The notes beneath the pieces were generated by a model. The model did no database searches, was not told where the DNA came from, and saw only the letters and a program-made list of their open reading frames with translations. Positions 1 through 6,829 of a stretch of DNA of 31,076 nucleotides are shown here, in pieces (position 1 is the stretch's first letter; each line of letters opens with the position of its first letter). This DNA comes from Thauera sp. UBA6194. Lineage in GTDB: Bacteria; Pseudomonadota; Gammaproteobacteria; Burkholderiales; Rhodocyclaceae. The position numbers and the translations under genes are program-made. The DNA lies in NCBI GenBank assembly GCA_002422685.1, contig DITC01000021.1, forward strand, positions 1 through 31,076, in the 5' to 3' direction.

Positions 1-39
1 GGTGAGCTGAGATCGGGAGTCAGACAGCGGAAAAATCAT
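1..39 (-). CDS. ftsI: Probable 5' end of ftsI (penicillin-binding protein 3), partial
   Basis: In the conserved dcw order, ftsL is followed by ftsI, the septal peptidoglycan transpeptidase. Downstream of the ftsL stop on the minus strand only one frame stays open to the window edge; the other two close at positions 20 and 36. In that frame the first ATG is at 37-39 and gives 13 residues beginning MIFPLSDSR. Nothing in these few residues identifies the family. The call rests on gene order, and the start codon is uncertain because no strong Shine-Dalgarno sequence precedes it. Confidence 0.4.
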   Translation of the reverse strand, partial: MIFPLSDSRSQLT

Positions 40-90
40 ACGCTGGGGCTCGCGGAGCGGGTACGCGCTGAAGACAACACGGATTCACGA

Positions 91-357
91 TCATGACTGC
101 GGCTCCACGACAAGCACCTGCCCCGACGGCGGCAAGCGCATGCCGAGCTTTTCGCGTGCCAGCTTTTCCACACGCCCATGCGTGGCCCAGGTGCTCTGCT
201 CGAGTTGCAGCTGGCCCCACTCCACTTCGAGCGCCTGCGCGCGCGTCTGCTCGCGCTCGAACTCCCCGTGCAGCTGGCGCGCCTTGTGCTGTGCCGCAAC
301 GACACCAAGCGCGCTGGCGACCACGAGCGCGACCAGGACGGCATCGACGCGGATCAT
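91..357 (-). CDS. ftsL: Cell division protein FtsL
   Basis: An 88-residue bitopic protein. A short N-terminus (MIRVDA) is followed at once by one hydrophobic segment (about residues 5-22). A charged periplasmic stretch rich in Glu, Gln, Leu and Arg then looks like the leucine-zipper coiled coil of FtsL. It ends with an REKLGMRLP motif typical of FtsL C-termini. FtsL joins FtsB and FtsQ at the septum and helps activate FtsW/FtsI. The start overlaps the rsmH stop by four bases (ATGA), so the two are probably translationally coupled. Size and position between rsmH and ftsI fit the dcw cluster; sequence conservation in this family is always weak, so context carries much of the call. Confidence 0.9.
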   Translation of the reverse strand: MIRVDAVLVALVVASALGVVAAQHKARQLHGEFEREQTRAQALEVEWGQLQLEQSTWATHGRVEKLAREKLGMRLPPSGQVLVVEPQS

Positions 358-1292
358 GCCGGCGCCTCCGTGCGCTCGGCCACGCGCAGCACCGCGCTGC
401 GCGCGCGCGCATTGGCAGCCACCTCCTGCTCGCTCGGGCGCACCGCCTTGCCGATCAGGCGCAAGCGCGGCGCGGGCAGCTCAGCCGCCTTGAGCGGGAG
501 CCGGCGCGGCAGCACCGGCGGGCGGGATTCATCACGCATGAAGCGCTTCACGATGCGATCTTCGAGCGAGTGAAAGCTGATCGCCGCCAGACGACCGCCC
601 GGATTCAGGCGCTCGACACAGACCGGCAGCACGCGGCTCAGCTCCTCGAGCTCCTGATTGATGAAAATCCGAAGAGCCTGGAAGGTGCGTGTCGCAGGGT
701 GCTGCCCCGGCTCGCGCGTGCGGACCGCCTTTTCCACGAGCGCGGCAAGTTGTCCAGTGGTTGCGACAGCCCCCCCTGCCCGAGCAGCTGCAATCGCCTT
801 TGCAATCGCATGAGCAAACCGTTCCTCTCCATAATCCCTGATGACCTCCGTGATCTGGCCGACCGAGGCCTCTGCCAGCCATTGCGCCACGGTCTGTCCG
901 TGGCTCGTATCCATGCGCATGTCCAGCGGCGCGTCGAAGCGAAAGCTCATGCCGCGCACACCTTCATCGAGCTGAGGCGAGGACACCCCCAGGTCGAGCA
1001 ACACACCATCCACCTTGCCCACGTCCAGCGCACTCAACTGCTCATCCAGCGCGCTGAACGCCGAATGCACCAGCGTGAGCCGTGCATCGTCCAGCGCCCG
1101 GCCCACCGCGATGGCATCCGGGTCGCGGTCGAAGGCGATCAGCCGCCCGCCCGGACCGAGCCGCGCGAGCACCGCCCGGCTGTGGCCTCCGCGCCCGAAC
1201 GTGCAATCGACATAAATGCCGTCAGCACGAATCGCGAGCGCATCGACCGCCTCTTCGAGCAGGACGCTGACATGAGCTTGCACGCCCGTCAC
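354..1292 (-). CDS. rsmH: 16S rRNA (cytosine-1402-N4)-methyltransferase RsmH (MraW)
   Basis: 312 residues, the usual length. The protein begins with the HVSVLLEEAVDAL block of RsmH and carries the SAM-binding loop at about 28-38 (VDCTFGRGGHS), then LLDLGVSSPQLDE and FRFDAPLDMRMD, and the late block ISFHSLEDRIVKRF. It methylates N4 of C1402 in the ribosomal P site together with RsmI, whose gene lies about 3 kb away in this window. Its start overlaps the mraZ stop by four bases (ATGA) and its stop overlaps the ftsL start by four bases, so mraZ-rsmH-ftsL should be one tightly coupled transcript under the mraZ promoter. Confidence 0.98.
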   Translation of the reverse strand: MTGVQAHVSVLLEEAVDALAIRADGIYVDCTFGRGGHSRAVLARLGPGGRLIAFDRDPDAIAVGRALDDARLTLVHSAFSALDEQLSALDVGKVDGVLLDLGVSSPQLDEGVRGMSFRFDAPLDMRMDTSHGQTVAQWLAEASVGQITEVIRDYGEERFAHAIAKAIAAARAGGAVATTGQLAALVEKAVRTREPGQHPATRTFQALRIFINQELEELSRVLPVCVERLNPGGRLAAISFHSLEDRIVKRFMRDESRPPVLPRRLPLKAAELPAPRLRLIGKAVRPSEQEVAANARARSAVLRVAERTEAPA

Positions 1293-1732
1293 AGCGCCAG
1301 ACTCTCGAAGCCCGGCGGCAGACCCGTTTCGACCAAGTCGAGCATGGCCTGCTGCTGCCGCTCCCAGGCCTCGTCGGACCAGAGCTCGAAGTGCGTTCCC
1401 TGCCCCACCAGCCAGACCTGCTTGTCGAGCTTGGCGAACTTGCGCAGCGCGGGCGCGATCAGCACGCGACCGGCGGCATCGAGCGACTCTTCCTGCGCGA
1501 AACCCACGAGCAGGCGCTTGAGCATCGCCGAGCGCGGATCCAGGCCCGGCGCCGCGAGCACCTGATCGCGGATCGGCGCCCAGGCCGGCACCGGATAGAC
1601 CAGACAGCAGCCGTGGGGATGCGCCGTGAGCACGAGCTGACCGCTCTCGACGGTGAGGGCGTCACGATGCCGCGCCGGGATCGCAAGGCGACCCTTCGCA
1701 TCGAGATTGAGCGCGGCAGCACCCTGGAACAT
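1289..1732 (-). CDS. mraZ: Transcriptional regulator MraZ
   Basis: 147 residues starting MFQGAAALNLDAKGR. Two SpoVT-AbrB-like repeats are visible: the first around LDAKGRLAIPARHRD and the second around LDAAGRVLIAPALRKFA. MraZ forms rings that bind spaced direct repeats upstream of its own gene and represses the division cluster. I chose the ATG at 1730-1732 rather than the longer frame (to 1792) because it gives the normal N-terminus and length and has an AGGGGG Shine-Dalgarno about five bases upstream. The longer version would also translate through the operator repeats. The stop overlaps rsmH by four bases. Confidence 0.97.
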   Translation of the reverse strand: MFQGAAALNLDAKGRLAIPARHRDALTVESGQLVLTAHPHGCCLVYPVPAWAPIRDQVLAAPGLDPRSAMLKRLLVGFAQEESLDAAGRVLIAPALRKFAKLDKQVWLVGQGTHFELWSDEAWERQQQAMLDLVETGLPPGFESLAL

Positions 1733-1764
1733 CACACCCCCTGACGGCATCGGAAAAGCATCGG

Positions 1765-1804
1765 AATGACACTTTTCCCCACTTTTTTCCACTTAACCCC
1801 ACTT
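1765..1804 (-). promoter_or_regulatory. MraZ operator: four 10-bp direct repeats
   Basis: Read on the minus strand, four consecutive 10-mers all start with AAGTG: AAGTGGGGTT, AAGTGGAAAA, AAGTGGGGAA and AAGTGTCATT. One-helical-turn spacing of a GTGGG core is the known pattern of MraZ binding sites in proteobacteria. The first repeat overlaps the -10 element of the adjoining promoter and the others cover the predicted start site and early leader, which fits autorepression. The second and fourth repeats have weaker cores. Confidence 0.88.
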
Positions 1805-1829
1805 TAGTGGAAAGACCTCGGAGGGTCAA
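1801..1829 (-). promoter_or_regulatory. Sigma70-type promoter of mraZ-rsmH-ftsL
   Basis: On the minus strand TTGACC (1829-1824) and TAAAGT (1806-1801) are separated by exactly 17 bases. This predicts a start near 1794 and a leader of about 60 bases before mraZ. It is one of the best promoter matches in the window, and its -10 lies inside the first MraZ repeat. Confidence 0.75.
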
Positions 1830-2084
1830 GGTTGCGTCCGGAGAATTTCGTTGCGACACAATGACTTAAGTCACGTCTGAAATCGTGCAATAAATTCAGC
1901 AAAATCAATGGGGATGCAAAAGGGCGCTCACAACGGACGCGAACACGCCCGGGGCATGCCCGATGTGGGAGAAAGTGGGGCGACACCCACGAAAAATGGG
2001 GATTGCACGCGCGCGGCGCACAGCAAGCGCGGGCGCGCGGCCCGGGCCGGGGTGAAAACACGGCCGAGGTCGATGAAAGAAGTG
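1830..2084. other. Intergenic region between mraZ promoter and rnpB
   Basis: About 255 bases with no credible gene. It holds a perfect 12-bp palindrome TGACTTAAGTCA (1862-1873), a 10-bp palindrome GGGCATGCCC (1952-1961), and two GTGGG cores exactly 10 bases apart on the plus strand (1965-1969 and 1975-1979) that resemble MraZ half-sites in the opposite orientation. The part below 1920 is AT-rich for this genome and the rest is GC-rich. No convincing intrinsic terminator for rnpB was found here. Confidence 0.5.
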
Positions 2085-2466
2085 GGGAAGTTCGCCGATA
2101 AGCCGGGTTCTGTCGAACACCGCCGGCAAGCCGGCGACATCGGGCAGTCATTCCTCTGGGCGACACGTTACCGTGAAGCTCTAGCAGCCTACCCGGGAGC
2201 GACGCGAGCCACGCCAATGCTCCCCTATTTGGCCTTGCCCCGGATGGGGTTTACCGTGCCAGTCCTGTCGCCAGTCCTGCGGTGAGCTCTTACCTCACCG
2301 TTTCACCCTTACCTGATCCCGCTTGCGCGGGCCATCGGCGGTCTGCTCTCTGTTGCACTTTCCGTCGCCTCACGGCGCCCGGCCGTTAGCCGGCATCCTG
2401 CTCTGCGGGGCCCGGACTTTCCTCCACGCACGACATGGTGCGCAGCGACTGCCTGGCGAACTTCCC
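2085..2466 (-). ncRNA. rnpB: RNase P RNA, bacterial class A
   Basis: About 382 nucleotides encoding the catalytic RNA that removes tRNA 5' leaders. Read on the minus strand, the universally conserved blocks appear in order: GGAGGAAAGTCCGGGC near the 5' end, ACAGAGAGCAGACCGCCGAT, then GGATCAGGTAAGGGTGAAA, GCAAGGCCAAATAGGGG in the middle, and ACAGAACCCGGCTTAT near the 3' end. The ends are set by helix P1: GGGAAGTTCGCC at 2466-2455 pairs perfectly with GGCGAACTTCCC at 2096-2085. The exact mature 3' end may extend a few bases further. All core elements look intact. No protein-coding reading frame here is credible. Confidence 0.97.
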
Positions 2467-2473
2467 GCCGCGG

Positions 2474-2479
2474 ATTATA
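2474..2479 (-). promoter_or_regulatory. -10 element of rnpB promoter
   Basis: A perfect TATAAT on the minus strand ends seven bases before the predicted 5' end of RNase P RNA at 2466, the normal distance to a start site. The -35 region (around 2497-2502) is poor (GACGCC-like). Confidence 0.7.
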
Positions 2480-2518
2480 CGCAGACCAACGCACCGGCGT
2501 CGCGCCGGATGCGAAGGG

Positions 2519-2953
2519 TCAATCCGCGCGCGGCGCGGGAACGAAGCCGGGCTCGCCATCCTCGAGCATGAAACGGCCCACCAGCGCACCCGGCGGCTGG
2601 TTGCCGGGGTTGTCCCAGTCCTGCACGCGGCACTCTTCGGAGCCGGCCAGGTACCAGCGCGGCCCCTGCTGAAGCGCCCAGAGCATGTCGCCCGCGACAT
2701 AAACACGCATCTCCTCGAACGCAGTGGAGTCCGGATGGATGCGGATACGCTTCTGGCACGCGGGCAGGCGCGAAACGATCATCGCCTGGCGGACCTCGTC
2801 GTCCCAGAAGAACTTCTGTTCGCGAACCAGGATCAGCGCGTACTGGTTGCCATCGATCATGTACGCGGTGGCGCTGTTTTCACAGCCTGCCAGCACGCCC
2901 ACCAGACCGAGCGCCGCCAAGGCGCGCAGCAGCATCTTTCGACCAAAACCCAT
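2519..2953 (-). CDS. Predicted lipoprotein of unknown function
   Basis: 144 residues. The start at 2953 gives MGFGRKMLLRALAAL, a hydrophobic core and the lipobox LAGC with the lipidated Cys at 24. The mature part is about 120 residues with two further cysteines (in LPACQKR and SEECRV) that could form a disulfide, and several Trp and Tyr. I recognise no family. Residue +2 after the Cys is Glu, so nothing suggests inner-membrane retention and an outer-membrane periplasmic location is likely. The start lies two bases from the last base of the pyrC stop, so it is almost certainly co-transcribed with pyrC. The frame extends further upstream inside pyrC, but that extension has no signal peptide and is a shadow. 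Confidence 0.85.
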   Translation of the reverse strand: MGFGRKMLLRALAALGLVGVLAGCENSATAYMIDGNQYALILVREQKFFWDDEVRQAMIVSRLPACQKRIRIHPDSTAFEEMRVYVAGDMLWALQQGPRWYLAGSEECRVQDWDNPGNQPPGALVGRFMLEDGEPGFVPAPRAD

Positions 2954-2954
2954 T

Positions 2955-3995
2955 TCAGACTCCCTCGACCAGCTTCCACGCCACCTGCTCGCCCGCGCGC
3001 AAGGGCACGAGCGGGTCGCGGCCCAGGTAGGGATAGCTCGCCGGCACGCTCCAGGGTTCGCGGCGCAGGGTGATGGTGTCGGCGTTGGGCGGCAGGCCAT
3101 AGAAGGCCGGGCCATTCAGGCTGGCGAACGCCTCGAGGCGATCGAGCGCACCGGCCATCTCGAAGACCTCGGCGTACAGCTCGATGCCGGCATGCGCGGT
3201 GTAGCAGCCGGCACAGCCGCAGGCGTTCTCCTTGGTGCTCTGCGCGTGCGGCGCGGAATCCGTGCCGAGAAAGAAACGCGCGTTGCCCGACGTCACCGCG
3301 GCAACCAGCGCCTCGCGGTGCGTCTCGCGCTTGAGTACCGGCAGGCAGTAGTGATGCGGGCGAATGCCGCCGGCGAAGATCGCATTGCGATTGAGCAGCA
3401 GATGGTGAACGGTAACCGTGGCCGCAACGTTGGCGCCCGCCGCACGCACGAACTGGGCCGCCTCGGCCGTCGTGATGTGCTCGAACACGACCTTGAGACC
3501 GGGGAAGCGCCGCACCAGTGGCGAGAGCGTGCGCTCGATGAACACCCGCTCGCGGTCGAACACATCCACATCCGCGCCCGTGGCCTCGCCGTGCACGCAC
3601 AGCACCATGCCGAGCTTTTCCATGCGCTCGAGCACCGGGTAGATCTTGTCGATCGCGGTCACGCCGGCGTCGGAGTTGGTCGTGGCCCCGGCCGGGTAGA
3701 GCTTGCAGGCGACGATGCGGCCGGTGGCGCGCGCGCGGTCGATCTCGTCGGGGTCGAGATTGTCGGTCAGGTACAGACTCATCAGCGGCTCGAAGCGCGC
3801 GCCCGGCGCCGCCGCCAGGATGCGCTCGCGATAGGCCAGCGCCTGCGCGGTGCTCGTCACCGGCGGCTTGAGGTTGGGCATGATCAGAGCGCGACCGAAG
3901 CGCGCGGCAGTGTGCGGCACGACGGCTTCGAGCGCGGCATCGTCACGTACGTGGAGATGCCAGTCGTCAGGGCGGACAAGGGTGATCGATTGCAT
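2955..3995 (-). CDS. pyrC: Dihydroorotase, class II
   Basis: 346 residues, typical of the short PyrC type. The enzyme closes carbamoyl-aspartate to dihydroorotate, step three of pyrimidine synthesis. Visible metal and catalytic residues match the family: H13 and H15 in DWHLHVRD, the carboxylated lysine K98 in CKLYPAG, H135 in CVHGEA, H173 in FEHITT and D246 in GTDSAPH. The substrate block MPNLKPPVT is also present. A TATAAT lies 26-31 bases before the start, and AGAAAGGAACG supplies a ribosome site. The unknown lipoprotein follows directly. Confidence 0.98.
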   Translation of the reverse strand: MQSITLVRPDDWHLHVRDDAALEAVVPHTAARFGRALIMPNLKPPVTSTAQALAYRERILAAAPGARFEPLMSLYLTDNLDPDEIDRARATGRIVACKLYPAGATTNSDAGVTAIDKIYPVLERMEKLGMVLCVHGEATGADVDVFDRERVFIERTLSPLVRRFPGLKVVFEHITTAEAAQFVRAAGANVAATVTVHHLLLNRNAIFAGGIRPHHYCLPVLKRETHREALVAAVTSGNARFFLGTDSAPHAQSTKENACGCAGCYTAHAGIELYAEVFEMAGALDRLEAFASLNGPAFYGLPPNADTITLRREPWSVPASYPYLGRDPLVPLRAGEQVAWKLVEGV

Positions 3996-4020
3996 GGAGC
4001 GTTCCTTTCTGGATGCGGCG

Positions 4021-4026
4021 ATTATA
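4021..4026 (-). promoter_or_regulatory. -10 element of pyrC promoter
   Basis: Perfect TATAAT on the minus strand, about 26 bases upstream of the pyrC ATG. No good -35 is visible at the normal spacing. The leader would be short (about 20 bases), so I see no room for a pyrimidine attenuator. Confidence 0.5.
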
Positions 4027-4091
4027 GGCCTTCGACACCGCTCACGGCCGCGCGCCTCGGCGCGCCGACGCTCAATCCGTCACACCGGAAC

Positions 4092-5033
4092 TCACACGCC
4101 GGCGCGGCCCGCCTCGCCATCCGCCTCGTCACCCTCCTCGCTCGCCCCCTCGCCCCCCTCCTCCCGCGCCCGCCGCGCCAAGGCCAGCGCATATAGCGCC
4201 TTGCGCGGCGCGCCGCTGATCTCGGCCGCGAGCTGCGCCGCGCCCCTGAGCGGCAGCTCGGCGAGCAGCAGATCCAGCACCCGCACCGCCTCGGGATCCA
4301 GCCCTTCGGCCTCGGGCGCGCCGTGGACCACGAGCACGAACTCGCCGCGCACGCGGTTGGGGTCCGCGGCGAACCAGTCCGACGCCTCGCTCAGGGCCAT
4401 GCGCACGATCTGCTCGTGCAGCTTGGTCATCTCGCGCGCGATCACGATCTCGCGCTCGCCACCGAAGGCCTGCGCCATGGCGGCGACCGATTCGACGACA
4501 CGGTGCGGCGCCTCGTAGAACACCAGCGTGGCACGCTCGTCACGCAGTGCCGCCAGCGCGCCCGCGCGTGCGGCCGCCTTGGCCGGCAAAAAGCCCACGA
4601 AGCGGAACCCGCCCTCGGCGAACCCCGCCACCGACAAGGCCGCCACTGCGGCGCACGGCCCCGGCAGCGGCACCACGGGGTGCCCCGCCGCGCGCACGCG
4701 GGCGACGAGCCGCGCGCCCGGGTCCGACACCGCCGGCGTGCCGGCGTCACTGACCAGCGCCACATGCCGCCCCGCGGCGAGATGTTCGATCAACTGCCCG
4801 GCCGCAGCCTGCTCGTTGTGCTGATGCACCGCCATCGTGCGCACACGCAGGCCGAACGCATCGAGCAGCCGCTGGGTGTGGCGTGTGTCCTCGGCCGCGA
4901 CCACATCCACCGCACCGAGCACGGCGAGCGCCCGCAAGCCGATGTCATGAAGATTCCCGAGCGGCGTCGCCACCACATACAATGACGGCGTACTCGAGAG
5001 CGGGCGTTCGGGCAGGGAGACGGTAGCGGACAT
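4092..5033 (-). CDS. rsmI: 16S rRNA (cytidine-1402-2'-O)-methyltransferase RsmI
   Basis: 313 residues of the tetrapyrrole-methylase fold. It starts MSATVSLPERP and reaches the hallmark LYVVATPLGNLHDIGLRAL by residue 36. It continues with EDTRHTQRLLDAFG, LVSDAGTPAVSDPG, the PLPGPCA loop, FVGFLPAK and FYEAPHRV. With RsmH it produces the doubly methylated C1402 of 16S rRNA. The ATG (5033-5031) is the only start leaving the conserved N-terminus intact. It overlaps by two bases the ATG of the divergent yraN. The C-terminal tail is rich in Glu, Gly and Ala (EEGGEGASEEGDE), probably disordered. Confidence 0.97.
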   Translation of the reverse strand: MSATVSLPERPLSSTPSLYVVATPLGNLHDIGLRALAVLGAVDVVAAEDTRHTQRLLDAFGLRVRTMAVHQHNEQAAAGQLIEHLAAGRHVALVSDAGTPAVSDPGARLVARVRAAGHPVVPLPGPCAAVAALSVAGFAEGGFRFVGFLPAKAAARAGALAALRDERATLVFYEAPHRVVESVAAMAQAFGGEREIVIAREMTKLHEQIVRMALSEASDWFAADPNRVRGEFVLVVHGAPEAEGLDPEAVRVLDLLLAELPLRGAAQLAAEISGAPRKALYALALARRAREEGGEGASEEGDEADGEAGRAGV

Positions 5034-5475
5034 GAGCTGGGAGCGAGGGGTGGAAACAAAGACGGATACCGGACGACGCGGCGATCGGGCGGACAGTATC
5101 GACGCACGCCGAACCCCGGCGCAAGCGCGCGGCGCCGCCGCCGAAGCGCTCGCGGCCGAATACCTCGTCCGCCAGGGGCTGCGCATCCTCGTGCGCAACA
5201 TGCGCTGCCGCGGCGGCGAGGTCGATCTGATCTGCGCCGACCGCAGCCACATCGTGTTCGTGGAAGTACGCCTGCGCAGCAATGGCCGCTTCGGCGGCGC
5301 CGCCGAGAGCATCACTGCTGCCAAGCGCCGTCGCGTGCTGATCGCGGCGCAATGGTGGCTGGGCGGCGCCGGGCGGCGCTACCAGGGTGCCGCATGCCGC
5401 TTCGATGCGATCCTGCTCGACGCGCTCGACCCGGAGCGAATCATCTGGTTGCGCGGCGCCTTCGATGCAGGCTGA
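5032..5475 (+). CDS. yraN: YraN family protein (UPF0102), nuclease-like fold
   Basis: 147 residues. After a charged N-terminal extension of about 30 residues comes the family core: AAEALAAEYL, then VRNMRCRGGEVDLICAD and FVEVRLRSNGRFGGAAESI. The E63-x-D65 and E78-V-R80 pattern resembles a PD-(D/E)xK nuclease site with Arg in place of the last Lys, as is usual in UPF0102. The cellular role is not established. It is first in a plus-strand run yraN-diaA-dolP, matching the order in many proteobacteria. The ATG overlaps the rsmI start; an AGGGAG lies about 11-16 bases upstream. A later in-frame start, such as the GTG at about 5050, cannot be excluded because the first 20 residues are not conserved in character. 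Confidence 0.93.
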   Translation: MSWERGVETKTDTGRRGDRADSIDARRTPAQARGAAAEALAAEYLVRQGLRILVRNMRCRGGEVDLICADRSHIVFVEVRLRSNGRFGGAAESITAAKRRRVLIAAQWWLGGAGRRYQGAACRFDAILLDALDPERIIWLRGAFDAG

Positions 5476-5519
5476 CCCCCCATGCTAGACTCCGTCGCCC
5501 CGCATGCAAGGCCACCGGC

Positions 5520-6113
5520 ATGAACCTCATCGACCGCATCTCGCACCAGTTCGAAGACAACATGCGCAGCACGCTCGAGGCGCTCGAGCTGCTCGCGGCA
5601 CCAATCGCCGGGGCGGTCGAGCTCATCACCGCCTGTCTGCTCGACAGCGGCAAGATCATGGTGTGCGGCGGCAGCGGGTCGGCAGGCGATGCGCGCCGCT
5701 TCGCCGCGCAGCTGGTCAACGGCTTCGAGCTCGAGCGTCCGGCGCTGGCCGCGATGGCGCTCAGCGCCGACGCCTCCTCGCTCGCACCAGGCGCGAACGA
5801 GGGCGACCCGCACACGCTGTTCGCACGCCAGATCGCCGCCTTCGGCCAGCCCGGTGACATCCTCGTCGCGCTGTGCAACAGCCCGGGCAGCGCGCGCATA
5901 CTCGGTGCCATCGAGGCTGCGCACGAGCGCGACATGCGCGTCATCGCCCTCACCGGCGCGCAGGCGGCGGCAATCGCCGACCTGCTCGGGCCTGCCGACA
6001 TCCTGCTCGACGTACCCGCAACACGCACCGCGCGCATTCAGGAACTGCACTTGCTCATCCTGCATTGCCTGTGCGACGGTATCGACTGTCTGTTACTCGG
6101 AGAACAAGACTGA
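5520..6113 (+). CDS. diaA: SIS-domain protein, DiaA/GmhA-like
   Basis: 197 residues, one SIS domain. Length, order (yraN-diaA-dolP) and the C-terminal block TARIQELHLLILHCLCDGID match DiaA, which binds DnaA and helps time replication initiation. GmhA phosphoheptose isomerase is the close paralog. The usual GNGGSAADAQHFA loop reads GGSGSAGDARRFA here (50-62), and the phosphate loop usually written STSGNS reads CNSPGS (119-124). That argues against sugar-phosphate isomerase activity and for a DiaA-like, non-enzymatic role (inference). The stop shares a base with the following ATG (TGATG), indicating coupling. Confidence 0.88.
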   Translation: MNLIDRISHQFEDNMRSTLEALELLAAPIAGAVELITACLLDSGKIMVCGGSGSAGDARRFAAQLVNGFELERPALAAMALSADASSLAPGANEGDPHTLFARQIAAFGQPGDILVALCNSPGSARILGAIEAAHERDMRVIALTGAQAAAIADLLGPADILLDVPATRTARIQELHLLILHCLCDGIDCLLLGEQD

Positions 6114-6799
6114 TGAACGCCCCTCAACAGCAAACCGCCCCCGTCTCCCACGAAAACCTCGCCCACGAAACGCCGCGCGTCGGCCGTCGACGCCTGCTGC
6201 TCGGGCTCGGCGCTGCGGTCACGCTGCCGCTGCTGCAAGGCTGTTTCCCGGTGGTCGCCACCGGCGTCGGCGCAGGCGCGGCGATGGTCGCCGATCGCCG
6301 CACCAGCGGCACCTATGTCGAGGACGAAGGCATCGAGTGGAAGGTCGGTGCGCGCATCCGCGAGCGCCTCGGCGACATGGTGCACGTCAACGTCACCTCG
6401 TATAACCGCAACGTGCTGCTCACTGGCGAAGCGCCGAGCGAGAACATGCGCGACCAGCTCAACGAAATCGTCGCCGGCGTCGAGAACGTGCGCGGCATCG
6501 TCAACGAAGTCGCAGTAGGCCCCGAGTCCACCCTCACCGCGCGCGCCAACGACACGCTCATCACCTCCAACGTCAAGGCGCGCTTCGTGGATGCGCAGCG
6601 CTTCTCGGCGCACAGCGTCAAGGTCGTGACCGAGGCCAACGTGGTGTTCCTGCTCGGCATCGTGACCCGCGCCGAGGGCGACGCCGCAGCCGAGATCGCA
6701 CGCACCAGCAAGGGCGTGCGCAAGGTCGTGCGCGTATTCGAGTACATCAGCGAAGAAGAGGCCCGGCGCCGCGACACCCTGACCAGCGGGCAGCGCTGA
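6113..6799 (+). CDS. dolP: BON-domain lipoprotein, DolP (YraP)-like
   Basis: 228 residues. A polar N-terminus of about 24 residues leads to GRRRLLLGLG, a hydrophobic stretch and a lipobox LQGC with Cys44. Two BON domains follow: the first near residues 75-145 (VTSYNRNVLLTGEAP, GVENVRGIVNEV) and the second near 150-220 (ITSNVKARFVDA, VFLLGIVTRAEGD, GVRKVVRVFEYI). The middle block VEDEGIEWKVGARI also matches DolP. DolP is an outer-membrane lipoprotein that supports envelope integrity and the BAM complex. The signal carries two or three consecutive arginines before the hydrophobic core, resembling a twin-arginine signal; the standard DolP has an ordinary Sec signal. Confidence 0.92.
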   Translation: MNAPQQQTAPVSHENLAHETPRVGRRRLLLGLGAAVTLPLLQGCFPVVATGVGAGAAMVADRRTSGTYVEDEGIEWKVGARIRERLGDMVHVNVTSYNRNVLLTGEAPSENMRDQLNEIVAGVENVRGIVNEVAVGPESTLTARANDTLITSNVKARFVDAQRFSAHSVKVVTEANVVFLLGIVTRAEGDAAAEIARTSKGVRKVVRVFEYISEEEARRRDTLTSGQR

Positions 6800-6829
6800 A
6801 CCGCGGAGCCTGCGTCCCGCGCGTGGGGT

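Noticed and set aside
93..1565. Long plus-strand frame across ftsL, rsmH and mraZ
   Set aside because: Opposite strand of conserved dcw genes, Arg/Ala-rich, no motif.
1862..1873. Perfect palindrome TGACTTAAGTCA as an operator
   Set aside because: No promoter elements or gene starts are close enough; a single 12-base palindrome can occur by chance.
1804..2285. Short open frames across the mraZ-rnpB gap and in rnpB
   Set aside because: They run through the RNase P RNA or the promoter region, lack ribosome sites and resemble no protein.
6800..6829. Terminator between convergent dolP and mpl
   Set aside because: The 30 bases contain no stable stem followed by a T-run on either strand.
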